A stretch of DNA of 64,000 bases, from NCBI GenBank assembly GCA_024234995.1, contig JACKNF010000002.1, positions 186,001-250,000 of the forward strand, read 5' to 3'. This DNA is from Gammaproteobacteria bacterium (GTDB lineage: Bacteria; Pseudomonadota; Gammaproteobacteria; Competibacterales; Competibacteraceae). The notes below the pieces were generated by a model, which saw only the letters and a program-made list of their open reading frames with translations, had not been told where the DNA came from and made no database searches. Shown here piece by piece: positions 35,400-45,299 of the stretch. Each line of letters begins with the position of its first letter. The stretch's first letter is position 1. Position numbers and translations under genes: made by a program.

Positions 35400-37376
35400 A
35401 TGATTAAAAAATCCAATACGCTATCCATCGGTTATCGCCTGCTTGACAAATACCGTATTGAAGCGGTGCTAGGTGCGGGTGGGTTTGGAATTACTTATAT
35501 GGCTGTGCATGAAGCGCTGCTCAAGCGTGTCGCTATCAAGGAATATTTTCCGGTGGAATGGTCCTACCGGGACGGTGACCATGTTTTAGCCAATACTCAA
35601 GGTGGATTGCCCACTTCCGAAGCGGGTGAAGACGCTTGCTATACATGGGGTTTGGAGCGATTTCTCAACGAGGCTCAAACCCTGGTTCGCGTCGAACATC
35701 CCGGCGTCGTTCGGGTACAGGATTATTTTCAGTCCAACGGCACGGCCTACATTGTGATGGACTATGTCGACGGAGAATCGCTCAGCCAGATTTTGCAAAG
35801 AGAGAAAACCCTCCCGGAAGAACAGGTCCGCCGATTGATTGATGACGTGCTTCCGGCTTTGGAGGCGGTCCATGCTCAGGGCTATCTGCATCGTGATCTC
35901 AAGCCGGCCAATCTCTATCGCCGCTCGGATGGCCGGACGATCTTGATCGATTTCGGAGCAGCCCGTCAAGCGTTGGGCCGGCGCAGTAAGAGCGTCACCA
36001 GCGTATTCTCCCCAGGCTATTCGCCTATTGAGCAATATCTGATTGATGGCAAAGGATATGGCCCCTGGACGGATATTTATGCCTTGGGTACTGTTCTCTA
36101 TCACTGTGTGACGGGCGCGGCGCCAATTGAAGCCCCAGCACGCGTCCTCGACGATCCTCTGCAACCGGCGGAAGAAGTGGCTGCCGGGCGGTATGGCCCG
36201 GTATTGCTGCGTTTGATCGATCGAGCTATTGCAGTTCGTCCTGAGAAGCGGTTTCAGACCATCAGCCAAATGCGGGCGGCGCTGGAGGCGCCTCTGGAAG
36301 AGGAGGAGCGCACTGTCAAATTAGAGCTGCCGCTTCGTTCAGAAGTACACCGGAGTGGTGAGAAATTCCAACCAGTAATCGATCAGCCAGTCCGGCAGTC
36401 TTCTTCAGCGCTCGCTTTATCTTGGCAGGGAGGCAAGCGTCGGAGGGTGATGGCGGCTGGATTGGGGTTGTTCGCTGTTATTGTTGCTATTGGGGCGGGT
36501 CTCTGGATCGTGCAAACGCCGACTCCTTCGATGGAGCAACCACCGGTTAAGCCGCTGCCACCCGTTGAATCGGTGACGAAAGGACCGCCTGCCAATCCCC
36601 AAGCTGGCCAAACGTATACCGATACCGTGACTGGAATGGATTTTATCTGGATTGAACCGGGCTGTTTCAGTATGGGCAGCCCGGAAAATGAACCCGATCG
36701 TAGCGCCAATGAGGTGCTGCACCACGTTTGTTTGAAGGGATTCTGGATGGGTAAAACCGAAGTGACGAATGATCAGTACCGGCAATTTCAAAGCAATCAT
36801 GACAGTGGCGCTTATGAATCCTACACACTGAACGCACCGGCCCAGCCTGTTGTCCGCGTGAGCTGGCAGGAGGCAGTTGCCTACGCCGGCTGGCTGTCGG
36901 AAAAAACCGGTCTGCGCTATCGCCTGCCGACTGAAGCGGAATGGGAGTTTGCAGCACGTGCCGGTCAGACCAGTTCCCGATACTGGGGCAACGATCCGAA
37001 TCAGGCTTGCCGTTATGCCAATATCTACGATGAAACTGCTCGCAAGGCTAAGCCGTTCAATTGGGCAAACTATCCCTGTGAGGATCATCAGGCGGCAGCC
37101 GCGGCAGTTGGCCAGTATGCGGCTAATACATTTGGCTTATACGATATGCTTGGCAATGTTGCCGAATGGACCTGCTCTGAATATGACAGCACCTACGCTG
37201 GGGGTGAGACCCGCTGTGCTGAGGGAGGCGCTTCATCTACGGGACGCCGCGTACTGCGTGGGGGGTCTTGGTCTGATTATCCGGGATTAGTGCGATTTGC
37301 CTATCGGTTTCCAGCTGCCCCGGAATATGGGAAATGGCGATCCGATATCGGATTTCGCCTGGTGCTGGAACCCTAA
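35400..37376 (+). CDS. Ser/Thr protein kinase - TM - SUMF1/FGE-fold fusion protein
   Basis: A protein of 658 aa. The N-terminal Hanks kinase is intact: glycine loop GAGGFGITY, Lys47 in VAIKEYF, HRDLKPAN (Asp166) and DFGAARQ (Asp184). A membrane helix lies at ~351-370. The periplasmic SUMF1 domain (~405-658) carries MDFIWIEPGCFSMGS, RLPTEAEWEFAARAG and a terminal LRGGSWSDYPG ... GFRLV. Like its neighbour it lacks the FGE catalytic cysteines. It probably senses something outside with the SUMF1 domain and phosphorylates cytoplasmic targets. The PP2C phosphatase and the pseudokinase protein are the likely partners. Confidence 0.93.
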   Translation: MIKKSNTLSIGYRLLDKYRIEAVLGAGGFGITYMAVHEALLKRVAIKEYFPVEWSYRDGDHVLANTQGGLPTSEAGEDACYTWGLERFLNEAQTLVRVEHPGVVRVQDYFQSNGTAYIVMDYVDGESLSQILQREKTLPEEQVRRLIDDVLPALEAVHAQGYLHRDLKPANLYRRSDGRTILIDFGAARQALGRRSKSVTSVFSPGYSPIEQYLIDGKGYGPWTDIYALGTVLYHCVTGAAPIEAPARVLDDPLQPAEEVAAGRYGPVLLRLIDRAIAVRPEKRFQTISQMRAALEAPLEEEERTVKLELPLRSEVHRSGEKFQPVIDQPVRQSSSALALSWQGGKRRRVMAAGLGLFAVIVAIGAGLWIVQTPTPSMEQPPVKPLPPVESVTKGPPANPQAGQTYTDTVTGMDFIWIEPGCFSMGSPENEPDRSANEVLHHVCLKGFWMGKTEVTNDQYRQFQSNHDSGAYESYTLNAPAQPVVRVSWQEAVAYAGWLSEKTGLRYRLPTEAEWEFAARAGQTSSRYWGNDPNQACRYANIYDETARKAKPFNWANYPCEDHQAAAAAVGQYAANTFGLYDMLGNVAEWTCSEYDSTYAGGETRCAEGGASSTGRRVLRGGSWSDYPGLVRFAYRFPAAPEYGKWRSDIGFRLVLEP

Positions 37377-37405
37377 GCGGGAGAGGATGACCGAGGAAGC
37401 GCGCC

Positions 37406-39604
37406 ATGAGCAAGATCATCATAAAATGGTTGATACTAGGGTGGATGTTAACCGGCGGGTTGCTGGTTAATCAGGCGCAAGCTGCTTCTGGAATGCCTGA
37501 AGCGCGGATGACCGCTACGGTCATCGAGTTCAGTGTGCGTGGCGAACTGCATGAACAAGCCGGCGCGATCATTGCCGATCTGATGATGTCGGCGCTTGCG
37601 AATACGGGGCGCTTCACGCTGAAGGACCGTTTGGCGCTGTCAGCGGCGGCTAAGATTGCTAAGGAGCAGGAACTCGGTTCTACCGGATTACTTGATCCTA
37701 AGACTGCGGCAGAACTGGGCCGGCGTTATGGTGTGGACGCTATCGTGACCGGCGGGGTCAATAAACTGGGAGATCTGATCACTGTTACGGCGCGATTAAT
37801 CGATACCAAGACAGCTTCCCTGTTACGCAGTGGCCAGATTCAAGGCCGGGATATCGACACTATTCAGATCAAAGTCAATGAATTGGCGGCGATGATCACG
37901 ACGCCGCCGGAGCCGCCGAAAACTTACCGGTTGATGGTCAGGACTCAACCTGCCGAAGCCAGCGTTCGCTTATTGAACAGCCCGATTCCTTATCAGCCTG
38001 GGGTTCGGTTACCACCAGGAAGCTATGAAGTTGAAGTCGGTCAATCGGGCTATATGGCGAGCCGGAGAACCGTCAAGATCGATGATCACGATATAGCAAT
38101 GAATGTCGAATTGGAAAAAACCAAACATGGTTTAACGATTCGTGCAGAACCTGCAGATGCAACAATCCGGCTTTTGGGTATTCCGGGGACGTATGAGCCT
38201 GGAATACAGCTCGCACCAGGCAACTATGAAATTGAAGTAGCTCGTGAAGGCTACACCCCGCGTAAGTTGCCAGTACGGATTGCCGATAGTGATCTGACCG
38301 TGCCCGTGAAGTTAGAAAAACAGCCGCTACCCCCGCCACCGGAGCAGTATCGTCTGACGGTACAGGCAGATCCTGCGCAAGCGACGACCCGGCTGCTGAA
38401 CGTGAAAACCCCTTATCAACCGGGAGTGCAACTGCCGCCTGGCGAGTACACGGTTGAAGTCAGCGAGGACGGCTATGAACCGGTGAAGGTGACGGTTAAG
38501 ATCGTCCGCAGTGATATCATCATTCCGGTAAAGCTGACCAAGCTGCCTGAACCGGAAAAACCAGCAGTGTACCGGTTAACGGTTCGTCCAAATCCGTCTG
38601 ACGCGCAAATTCGAATACTGAACATTAAACCTCGCTATGAACCGGGTATTGAGCTGGCGCCTGGCAGTTATACGGTAGAAGTTTCCCGGTCAGGTTACGA
38701 AACTCAGGTGCTTACAGCGCGCGTCGGGAATGCGGATGTGACCTTGCCGGTGGCGCTGATCAAGGAGCCTGAGCCCGTGCAGCCGGCATCCTACCGGCTC
38801 ACGGTGCGAACTGAGCCAGCCGATGCGCAAATCCGGTTATTGGGCATTAGAGCCCGTTATCGGCCAGGAATCGAGCTGGCACCCGGCAGTTATACGGTAG
38901 AGGTTTCCCGGCCGGGCTATGAAACCCAGGTGCTTACAGCGCGCATTGCCAGCGCGGATATGACGTTGCCAGTGGCGCTGGTCAAAGAGCCTGAGCCCAT
39001 ACAGCCGGCGCTGTACCAGCTGACGGTACGGACTGATCCGTCAAGAGCCCGGGTGCGGCTGGTCAATTCCTCCTTTACCTATCGGCCTGGAGTGCGCTTA
39101 CCGCCCGGTACCTATACGGTGGAGGTTAGCCGGAGCAGCTACGAAACGAAACAAGTCCCGGTGCGCATTTCCGATCGCGATGTAACCGAATCGATTATTT
39201 TGGAACGGATCGCTACGGTGGCGCCCCCAAGCCCGATCTCGATTCCGGCCCCGGCCCCGGCCCCGCTCCCCGCTCCCGCGCCACCTTCGCGAGCCAATGC
39301 TTGGCAAATTGGCTCGCTACAGATTGATAGTTCGATCACGGGCGTCGATCGCGATGAGGTGCAACGGGTGTTGAGCCGTTATGTTGGACAGACTATCACC
39401 CGTGATAGCTTGTTGAATGCGGCGATGCAGGCGTATCGAACTACCGGAATTACGCTAAGTTTTGTGGTGCGCAACTCAGCATCAGGATCAGCGATTTTGT
39501 ACGCGCAGGCTGGCCGGCGGTTGCGGCGGACATACGAAAGTTCCATTCCGCTGGTGACCCGAAGTCAGATCGAGCGATCTGGCTTCGGCGTATCGGTTGA
39601 GTAG
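37406..39604 (+). CDS. Secreted PEGA-repeat protein with CsgG-like and POTRA-like ends
   Basis: A protein of 732 aa starting 29 bp after the kinase. A signal peptide (~1-26) leads to a CsgG/FlgO-like domain (~30-165). Six PEGA repeats of ~70 residues follow (~175-610), each with P.A..RLL......PG..L.PG.Y.VEV...GY. A Pro/Ala linker (SIPAPAPAPLPAPAP) leads to a ~100-residue end resembling a POTRA domain (RDEVQRVLSRYVGQTITRDSLL). PEGA domains are extracytoplasmic beta-sandwiches. It probably acts in the periplasm or at the cell surface as the output of the kinase pair. The gene is likely cotranscribed with the kinase. Confidence 0.8.
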   Translation: MSKIIIKWLILGWMLTGGLLVNQAQAASGMPEARMTATVIEFSVRGELHEQAGAIIADLMMSALANTGRFTLKDRLALSAAAKIAKEQELGSTGLLDPKTAAELGRRYGVDAIVTGGVNKLGDLITVTARLIDTKTASLLRSGQIQGRDIDTIQIKVNELAAMITTPPEPPKTYRLMVRTQPAEASVRLLNSPIPYQPGVRLPPGSYEVEVGQSGYMASRRTVKIDDHDIAMNVELEKTKHGLTIRAEPADATIRLLGIPGTYEPGIQLAPGNYEIEVAREGYTPRKLPVRIADSDLTVPVKLEKQPLPPPPEQYRLTVQADPAQATTRLLNVKTPYQPGVQLPPGEYTVEVSEDGYEPVKVTVKIVRSDIIIPVKLTKLPEPEKPAVYRLTVRPNPSDAQIRILNIKPRYEPGIELAPGSYTVEVSRSGYETQVLTARVGNADVTLPVALIKEPEPVQPASYRLTVRTEPADAQIRLLGIRARYRPGIELAPGSYTVEVSRPGYETQVLTARIASADMTLPVALVKEPEPIQPALYQLTVRTDPSRARVRLVNSSFTYRPGVRLPPGTYTVEVSRSSYETKQVPVRISDRDVTESIILERIATVAPPSPISIPAPAPAPLPAPAPPSRANAWQIGSLQIDSSITGVDRDEVQRVLSRYVGQTITRDSLLNAAMQAYRTTGITLSFVVRNSASGSAILYAQAGRRLRRTYESSIPLVTRSQIERSGFGVSVE

Positions 39605-39641
39605 GGAAAGGAAAGATAGGGAGCGATGAGGTGGAATTGCG

Positions 39642-41402
39642 TCAATAGCCGGGATGATCGATCATCGCGGTGTGATCGCCGCGCACGATCGGCAGATAGC
39701 GCGGTTTCCAAAAGCGTGAGCGCAGATAGGCATCGAGATCGCGTCCTGCCAGATCCGTCTTGCCAGCCACTCCTTCCCGCAGCGCCTGCTCAATGACCCG
39801 TACGCCGACTCGAACGCTGACTTCGCGCAACTCGCTGATCGGGGGGTAGACCCGTCCGGCCTGCAAGTGAGCGGCGGCGGTGTACTCGGCCAGCGCGTAA
39901 GCGGCTTCCAGCACCATGCTATCGGTGATTTCCCGGCATTCGGCTAGAATGGCGCCAAATCCCAGACCAGGAAAGATGAAGGCATTGTTACCCTGGCCGA
40001 TATGATAGGTCTGACCGTCGCGGACCACATCAGGGAACGGACTGCCGGTAGCAACGATCGCGCGGCCTTCGCTCCATTCCAGAATGTCTTCCGGAAGCGC
40101 TTCGCAGGCTGAAGTCGGATTGGATAGCGGAAAAATGATAGGCCGGGCAGTATTGCGTGCCATGGCCTGCACGATGGGGTGATTGAACGAACCGGCCTGA
40201 CCGCTCAGCCCGAGTAAGGCCGTGGCTTTGGTATGTTCAATGGTCTCCATCAGGGTGGGCACTTCATTAACAATCGGCCAGCCAGCCACTTTTTCGCGAG
40301 GTTGCAGGTAGTAATGCTTGTAAGCTTCCACCGTGCGTCCTTCCACCAGCAGGCCGCGCGAGTCGATCACACAAACCCGGTCACGGGCTTCTTCCTGGCT
40401 TAATCCTTCGCGGATGAGCCCTTGAGTGATGGCCCAGGCGACTCCTGCGCCACCTGCACCGGCACCGTGAATCACGATGCGCTGATCGCGTAGCGATTCA
40501 CCTTTGAGCCGGCTGGCTGATAACAGACCGGCCAGTGCTACCGCGCCGGTACCTTGAATATCATCGTTAAAGGAAGGGATCTGCTTCCGGTAGCGCTCCA
40601 AAACGGCAAACGCGACTTCCTTGGCTAAATCTTCCCACTGGATGATGGCGCGTGGCCAGCGTTCATGAATCGCCTTGACGAACTTATCCAGAAATGCCAG
40701 ATAGCGCTCGCCGCGCAAGCGCCGCTGGTGGACGCCGAGATAGAATTCATCGTTGAGAAGCTCCAGCCGGTCAGTGCCGACATCCAGCTTCACGGGCATG
40801 GTATGAAATGGATCGACACCCCCGCCGATGGTGTAAATTGCCAGCTTACCGATCGCGATGGCTAACCCGCCGTAACCCTGGTCGCCGATGCCGAGAATTG
40901 CCGAGGAATCGGTTGCGACAATCATGCGCACGTCGTTCCACGGAAAGTTATCTACTACCCTGGCAGCGCGATCGATGTTGAGCGGCGAAAACGACAAACC
41001 GCGAGGATTTTGATAAAGATGGCTGAACTGCTGCACCGCCTGACCCACGGTCGGGGTGTAGATGATCGGCATCATCTCTTCAAGATGTTGTTCCAACAGG
41101 GCGTAGAACAGGGTTTCAGCACGCTCTTGCAAGGCGCGGAGGTACTGGTACTTGGCGATCGGGTCCGGTTCGCGCAGAAAGCCACGATAAACGCGTTCAA
41201 CCTGCTGTTCCAGTGTATTGACCTGTGGCGGCAGTAGACCATCCAATCCTAACGCGACCCGCTCGTCCTCGGTAAAAGCCGTGCCTTTATTGCTTAGCAC
41301 CAACCGTAACAAGGCGATGCCTTCCAAGTAAACTTCCATATAATCACGGTCTTCGGCATCCTTTTTAATATCAAAATAGGGACTGATCGGTTCTCGTTTC
41401 AT
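39642..41402 (-). CDS. maeA: NAD-dependent malic enzyme
   Basis: A protein of 586 aa, the long (MaeA/eukaryote-like) type. It has the substrate segment IIYTPTVGQAV, the metal-binding SFNDDIQGTGAVALA and the Rossmann motif IHGAGAGGAGVA. It converts malate to pyruvate and CO2 with NAD. The gene lies tail to tail with the PEGA gene (37 bp between). In an organism with the methylmalonyl-CoA pathway, malic enzyme links the C4 and C3 pools. Confidence 0.94.
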   Translation of the reverse strand: MKREPISPYFDIKKDAEDRDYMEVYLEGIALLRLVLSNKGTAFTEDERVALGLDGLLPPQVNTLEQQVERVYRGFLREPDPIAKYQYLRALQERAETLFYALLEQHLEEMMPIIYTPTVGQAVQQFSHLYQNPRGLSFSPLNIDRAARVVDNFPWNDVRMIVATDSSAILGIGDQGYGGLAIAIGKLAIYTIGGGVDPFHTMPVKLDVGTDRLELLNDEFYLGVHQRRLRGERYLAFLDKFVKAIHERWPRAIIQWEDLAKEVAFAVLERYRKQIPSFNDDIQGTGAVALAGLLSASRLKGESLRDQRIVIHGAGAGGAGVAWAITQGLIREGLSQEEARDRVCVIDSRGLLVEGRTVEAYKHYYLQPREKVAGWPIVNEVPTLMETIEHTKATALLGLSGQAGSFNHPIVQAMARNTARPIIFPLSNPTSACEALPEDILEWSEGRAIVATGSPFPDVVRDGQTYHIGQGNNAFIFPGLGFGAILAECREITDSMVLEAAYALAEYTAAAHLQAGRVYPPISELREVSVRVGVRVIEQALREGVAGKTDLAGRDLDAYLRSRFWKPRYLPIVRGDHTAMIDHPGY

Positions 41403-41662
41403 CGGGCGGCTTCGTGTAACTATGATTAAGGCAGGTTGGAAGGATGGAGAATAACCAGGGTAATGAAGCCGCGCAATATGGCATTTAATAACGGCAGGGT
41501 CAAATTGCGCCAGCGAGTGAATTCAACCCTTGAGGCTACGCATCCACGGTTGCTTCTCACTGGCATACTGACCGGCAAATCGTGATGTGTTTGTGATAAA
41601 AAAATGACTTTCACCACCGATCATGGCGTATTGAATACTCACCGGTGATGGAGGAAAGCTTC

Positions 41663-42403
41663 ATGTGGGCCGATACTGAGGCAAGGTTGGAAATCATGGC
41701 GCGTAGAGCACTGCTGGTCGAGGATGATCGTGATATCGCTGCATTGATCAAATTGCATCTTCAAGATATCCACTGTGAGGCGGACATCGCCGTTTGCGGG
41801 CAGGAAGCCCTGACATGTTATGCCCGCCAGCGCTATGACCTGGTGATCCTGGACCTGATGCTGCCCGATCTGGACGGACTGACGATTTGCCAAAAGCTGC
41901 GTGGGGGTGACGGGTATGTGCCGATTTTGATGCTGACAGCCAAATCCTCGGAAATTGACCGGGTGTTGGGTCTGGAATTGGGCGCGGATGATTATCTCAC
42001 CAAGCCGTTCAGCTTCCCAGAGTTGTTGGCACGGGTGAAAGCGCTGTTGCGCCGGGCCGAGGCGTTGAGTAGCAACCGTGATGCACCGATAGACCAGGAG
42101 CACATTACCCGTGGTCCGTTGGTGATTGAAACCGGCAAGCGCCGGGTCACCTTCGCCGGTCAGGAACTCGCGCTGACGGCCAAGGAATTTGACTTGTTGC
42201 TGCACTTCGCCCGCCATCCGGGGCAGGTGTTCAGCCGTGGTCAGCTCTTGGATCAGGTCTGGGGTTATGGCCATGAAGGCTATGAACACACAGTCAATTC
42301 GCATATCAACCGTCTGCGCGCCAAGCTGGAGCCCAATCCCGCCGATCCTCACTACCTGCTCACCGTCTGGGGTGTCGGCTACAAGTTCACTGAATCATGC
42401 TGA
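41663..42403 (+). CDS. OmpR/PhoB-family response regulator
   Basis: A protein of 246 aa from ATG 41663, chosen because GGAGGAA lies 6-7 nt upstream; the frame is open earlier without a ribosome binding site. The receiver domain has LLVEDD and phospho-acceptor Asp64 in VILDLMLPD, then LTA and the KPF lysine. The C-terminal winged helix has LTAKEFDLLLHFARHPG and VNSHINRLRAKLE. It overlaps the histidine kinase start (ATGCTGA). The signal and targets are unknown. Confidence 0.93.
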   Translation: MWADTEARLEIMARRALLVEDDRDIAALIKLHLQDIHCEADIAVCGQEALTCYARQRYDLVILDLMLPDLDGLTICQKLRGGDGYVPILMLTAKSSEIDRVLGLELGADDYLTKPFSFPELLARVKALLRRAEALSSNRDAPIDQEHITRGPLVIETGKRRVTFAGQELALTAKEFDLLLHFARHPGQVFSRGQLLDQVWGYGHEGYEHTVNSHINRLRAKLEPNPADPHYLLTVWGVGYKFTESC

Positions 42404-43899
42404 ACACGCTCTACGGCAAATTGGCTCTGGCTCTGGCGGCGTTGCTAGCCGCTATCGGTTTAAGTTATGGCCTGATTAGCCATTCCTTGACCCAACGCTA
42501 CCTGCAAGAAGCGCAGCAAGGTTTCAATCGTGACCTTGCCCGTAATCTGGTCGCTGACCAAGGGCTGGTCGCGGGCGGCCAGCTCGATCCCAAGGCGCTG
42601 AAAGCCACCTTTATGCGTTACATGACCATCAATCCCAGCATCGAGATCTACCTGTTGGCTGCCGATGGCACGATCCTGGCTTATTCCGCCGAGCCGAGCG
42701 CGGTCAAGCGCAATCAGGTGGCGCTGGAACCGGTCCGGGCCTTTCTGGCCGGCGGTGAGTTGCCTATTCTTGGCGATGATCCGCGCAGTCACGATGCCCG
42801 CAAAAGCTTTTCAGTGACGCCTATCCCCGCTGGAGAGGAAGGCGCAGAAGGTTATTTGTATGTGGTGCTGCGTGGGCAGATGTATGAATCCTTCGAGCGT
42901 CTCTACCGGGACAGTTTACTGCTGCGGCTCAGCGGCTGGGTGCTGGCTGGCAGTCTGCTGTGCGGATTGTTCGCCGGATTGCTGCTGTTTCATGTTCTCA
43001 CCCGCCGGCTGCGCCGGCTGGCGGCTCGGGTCGATGACTTTCAGGGCAGTGACTTTAATGCTTACACACCCTATCAGGGCCAGGGTGTTCCAGGAGATGA
43101 AATCGAACAACTGGGTGCGCATTTCGACCGGATGGCGGAGCGTTTGCAAACCTTGATCGGTGACTTGCAGGAGCGGGATGCCTTGCGGCGTGAACTGGTC
43201 AACCATGTTTCCCACGACCTGCGCACCCCGATGGCCGCGCTCCACGGTTACTTGGAGACCTTGCAACTGAAAGCCAGCCGCCTGTCGTCTGCCGATCGGG
43301 AGATTTATCTCGATGCTGCTCTGCGTCATTCACGGCGGCTGGGCCGGCTGGTCGGTGACCTGTTCGAGCTGGCCAAGCTGGATGCCCACGCGATTCAGCC
43401 GCGCTGTGAATGCTTCCCGGCCGCTGAGCTGGTGCAGGATATTGCGCAGAAATATCAATTGCCGGCCCGCGAGCATCATATCCGCTTTGTGGTCCGCTTG
43501 CCTGCTGTAACGCTATTCGTCGAGGCCGATATCGGGTTGTTGGAACGGGTACTGGATAATCTTATTCTTAATGCGCTTTATCACACGCCGCCAGAAGGCA
43601 TCGTTGCTCTGGAGTTGCGAGTGGCGGATAAAGCCGCGACTTTTGCCATCACCGATACGGGGCATGGCATTGCACCCGAGGAATTGCCGCATATTTTCGA
43701 CCGGTTCTATCGAGGTTCCAGCAAAGCCAAGGACGACGGCAATCATCTCGGGTTGGGGCTGGCGATTGCTAAGCGGATTGTCGAACTGCATGGCAGCCAG
43801 CTACACGTTGCGAGCCGGCTGCATCGAGGAACGCAATTTGGATTTGATCTGCCGATCCGTGTCCATCCAGCCATGTATTTTGGTAACTCCGCTCCGTAA
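42397..43899 (+). CDS. Sensor histidine kinase
   Basis: A protein of 500 aa. Two membrane helices (~10-28 and ~180-205) flank a periplasmic sensor of ~150 residues. HAMP (~205-260) is followed by HisKA with phospho-acceptor His273 (NHVSHDLRTPM). A HATPase_c domain follows with N, G1 (DTGHGIAPEELPHIFDRF) and G2 (GLGLAIAKRIVELHG) boxes. It pairs with the regulator just upstream. No metal- or phosphate-specific residues point to the stimulus. Confidence 0.93.
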   Translation: MLNTLYGKLALALAALLAAIGLSYGLISHSLTQRYLQEAQQGFNRDLARNLVADQGLVAGGQLDPKALKATFMRYMTINPSIEIYLLAADGTILAYSAEPSAVKRNQVALEPVRAFLAGGELPILGDDPRSHDARKSFSVTPIPAGEEGAEGYLYVVLRGQMYESFERLYRDSLLLRLSGWVLAGSLLCGLFAGLLLFHVLTRRLRRLAARVDDFQGSDFNAYTPYQGQGVPGDEIEQLGAHFDRMAERLQTLIGDLQERDALRRELVNHVSHDLRTPMAALHGYLETLQLKASRLSSADREIYLDAALRHSRRLGRLVGDLFELAKLDAHAIQPRCECFPAAELVQDIAQKYQLPAREHHIRFVVRLPAVTLFVEADIGLLERVLDNLILNALYHTPPEGIVALELRVADKAATFAITDTGHGIAPEELPHIFDRFYRGSSKAKDDGNHLGLGLAIAKRIVELHGSQLHVASRLHRGTQFGFDLPIRVHPAMYFGNSAP

Positions 43900-44227
43900 G
43901 GCGCTTACTTTAAGCAACCCATTGGTTCGCTTGACGGAAGTACAGAAATACAGCTAACCTGCGATTCAGTCAGTTACCGGTGCAGGATGTGACACCCGGA
44001 TATCCGCGTTGCATGAGTAGATCCTAAGAGCTTGATACTTGTTTAGACCTCCCGCTCCAGCCCGCTCCTGCGAAGGGTGAGGGAGCCTTATGAAGCAATA
44101 AGTTGTTTAGCGCTCCCTCCCCCCTGTGCGGAAGGAGATAAACGGTTGCAACGCTTGAATCTCGAACAATAGCCAATGGCCAAGGAAAGGTTTGGAACTC
44201 ATTAAAATTCCCCAGAGAAGCGGACAG
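43900..44227 (+). other. Intergenic region with imperfect GC-rich inverted repeat
   Basis: No gene seen. Arms at 44066-44086 and 44112-44136 pair imperfectly (GGGTGAGGGAGC against GCTCCCTCCC...). It could be a REP-like element or a weak terminator for the two-component operon. No T-run follows. Confidence 0.4.
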
Positions 44228-45250
44228 GTGCTAGCCGGGCGGCGATTAAGCCAGCGTCAAAAGAGGCATATTCAGCATGCGCATGACCGCCGCCGGGCAC
44301 GGGCTGCTCAAGGCGCCAAGGCACTGGATGAAACTGGACTTGGCCCGGAACGAACTGGCCTGGTGATTACCCATTACGGTGCGGCACTCATCGTTGAGGG
44401 TAGCGAGGGAGAGCTGTATCACTGCACCGTACGGCAAAATCTGGGGCAACTGGCCTGTGGTGACCAGGTCGTCTGGCAGGCATCCGGTGTGCAGCAAGGG
44501 GTGGTGGTCGCGGTTTCCGGGCGGCGTTCGCTGCTGACCCGCCGTGACTATAGCGGTCAACCGCGCCCAGTAGCTTCTAATCTGGATGCGGTAGCCGTGG
44601 TCCTAGCGCCCTTGCCGGAACTGAGTGAATATCTGATCGATCGCTATCTGGTTGCGATTGCGGCCATCGGTGTGCAAGGTCTTCTCGTGCTGAACAAGGT
44701 GGACCTGCTCGACGTTCCCGCTTTAGCGGCGCTGTGCGGCCGGCTAGCACCTTACCGTGAGATCGGCTATTCCGTGTTGCTGGCCAGCAGCCGCACGGAA
44801 CATGGTTTAGAGGCATTGCGAAGCTGGTTACGCGGGCGGACCAGTCTGCTGGCCGGGCAATCGGGTGTTGGTAAGTCGTCGCTTATCAAGGCGTTACTGC
44901 CAGATCGTGACATCCGTATTCAGGCGGTATCTGCCGCCACCGGTCACGGCACCCACACGACCAGTGCCAGCACTCTTTACCATTTGCCGGATGGCGGGGA
45001 TTTGATCGATTCGCCGGGGGTGCGCAGCTTCGAGCTGGGTGAGATTAGTTTGAATGATTTGGATCGCGGTTTTCCGGAACTGGCAGCGTATCTGGGTCAC
45101 TGCCGGTTCTCCGATTGCCGCCACGATGTTGAGCCGGATTGCGCGTTGCGGGCTGCCGTAATGCAGGGTGAGATTAGCTCGCGCCGGTTGGAAAGCTACC
45201 GGCAACTGCGGGTCACGCTGGATACAGCAGCCAAGCCGGGCGGGCGGTAA
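44228..45250 (+). CDS. rsgA: Small ribosomal subunit biogenesis GTPase RsgA
   Basis: A protein of about 340 aa from GTG 44228, which gives MLAGRRLSQRQKRHI, like the usual basic N-terminus; a TTG at 44192 would add 12 residues. It has an OB fold (~50-115), a circularly permuted GTPase with NKVDLL (G4) before GQSGVGKSSL (G1), and DSPG (G3). The C-terminal zinc finger is C..SDCRHDVEPDC. It checks late 30S assembly. Upstream, ATG 44176 opens a different frame (MAKERFGTH, then stop), so the true N-terminus needs care. Confidence 0.93.
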   Translation: MLAGRRLSQRQKRHIQHAHDRRRARAAQGAKALDETGLGPERTGLVITHYGAALIVEGSEGELYHCTVRQNLGQLACGDQVVWQASGVQQGVVVAVSGRRSLLTRRDYSGQPRPVASNLDAVAVVLAPLPELSEYLIDRYLVAIAAIGVQGLLVLNKVDLLDVPALAALCGRLAPYREIGYSVLLASSRTEHGLEALRSWLRGRTSLLAGQSGVGKSSLIKALLPDRDIRIQAVSAATGHGTHTTSASTLYHLPDGGDLIDSPGVRSFELGEISLNDLDRGFPELAAYLGHCRFSDCRHDVEPDCALRAAVMQGEISSRRLESYRQLRVTLDTAAKPGGR

Positions 45251-45299
45251 CCGCAGCAATGATATTTCTTGGGTTGGGCGCTAGGAGTCGGGCAAAGTA

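Noticed and set aside
32193..37376. A diversity-generating retroelement in this window
   Set aside because: No reverse transcriptase, accessory protein or template repeat seen; only the target-like C-termini are present.
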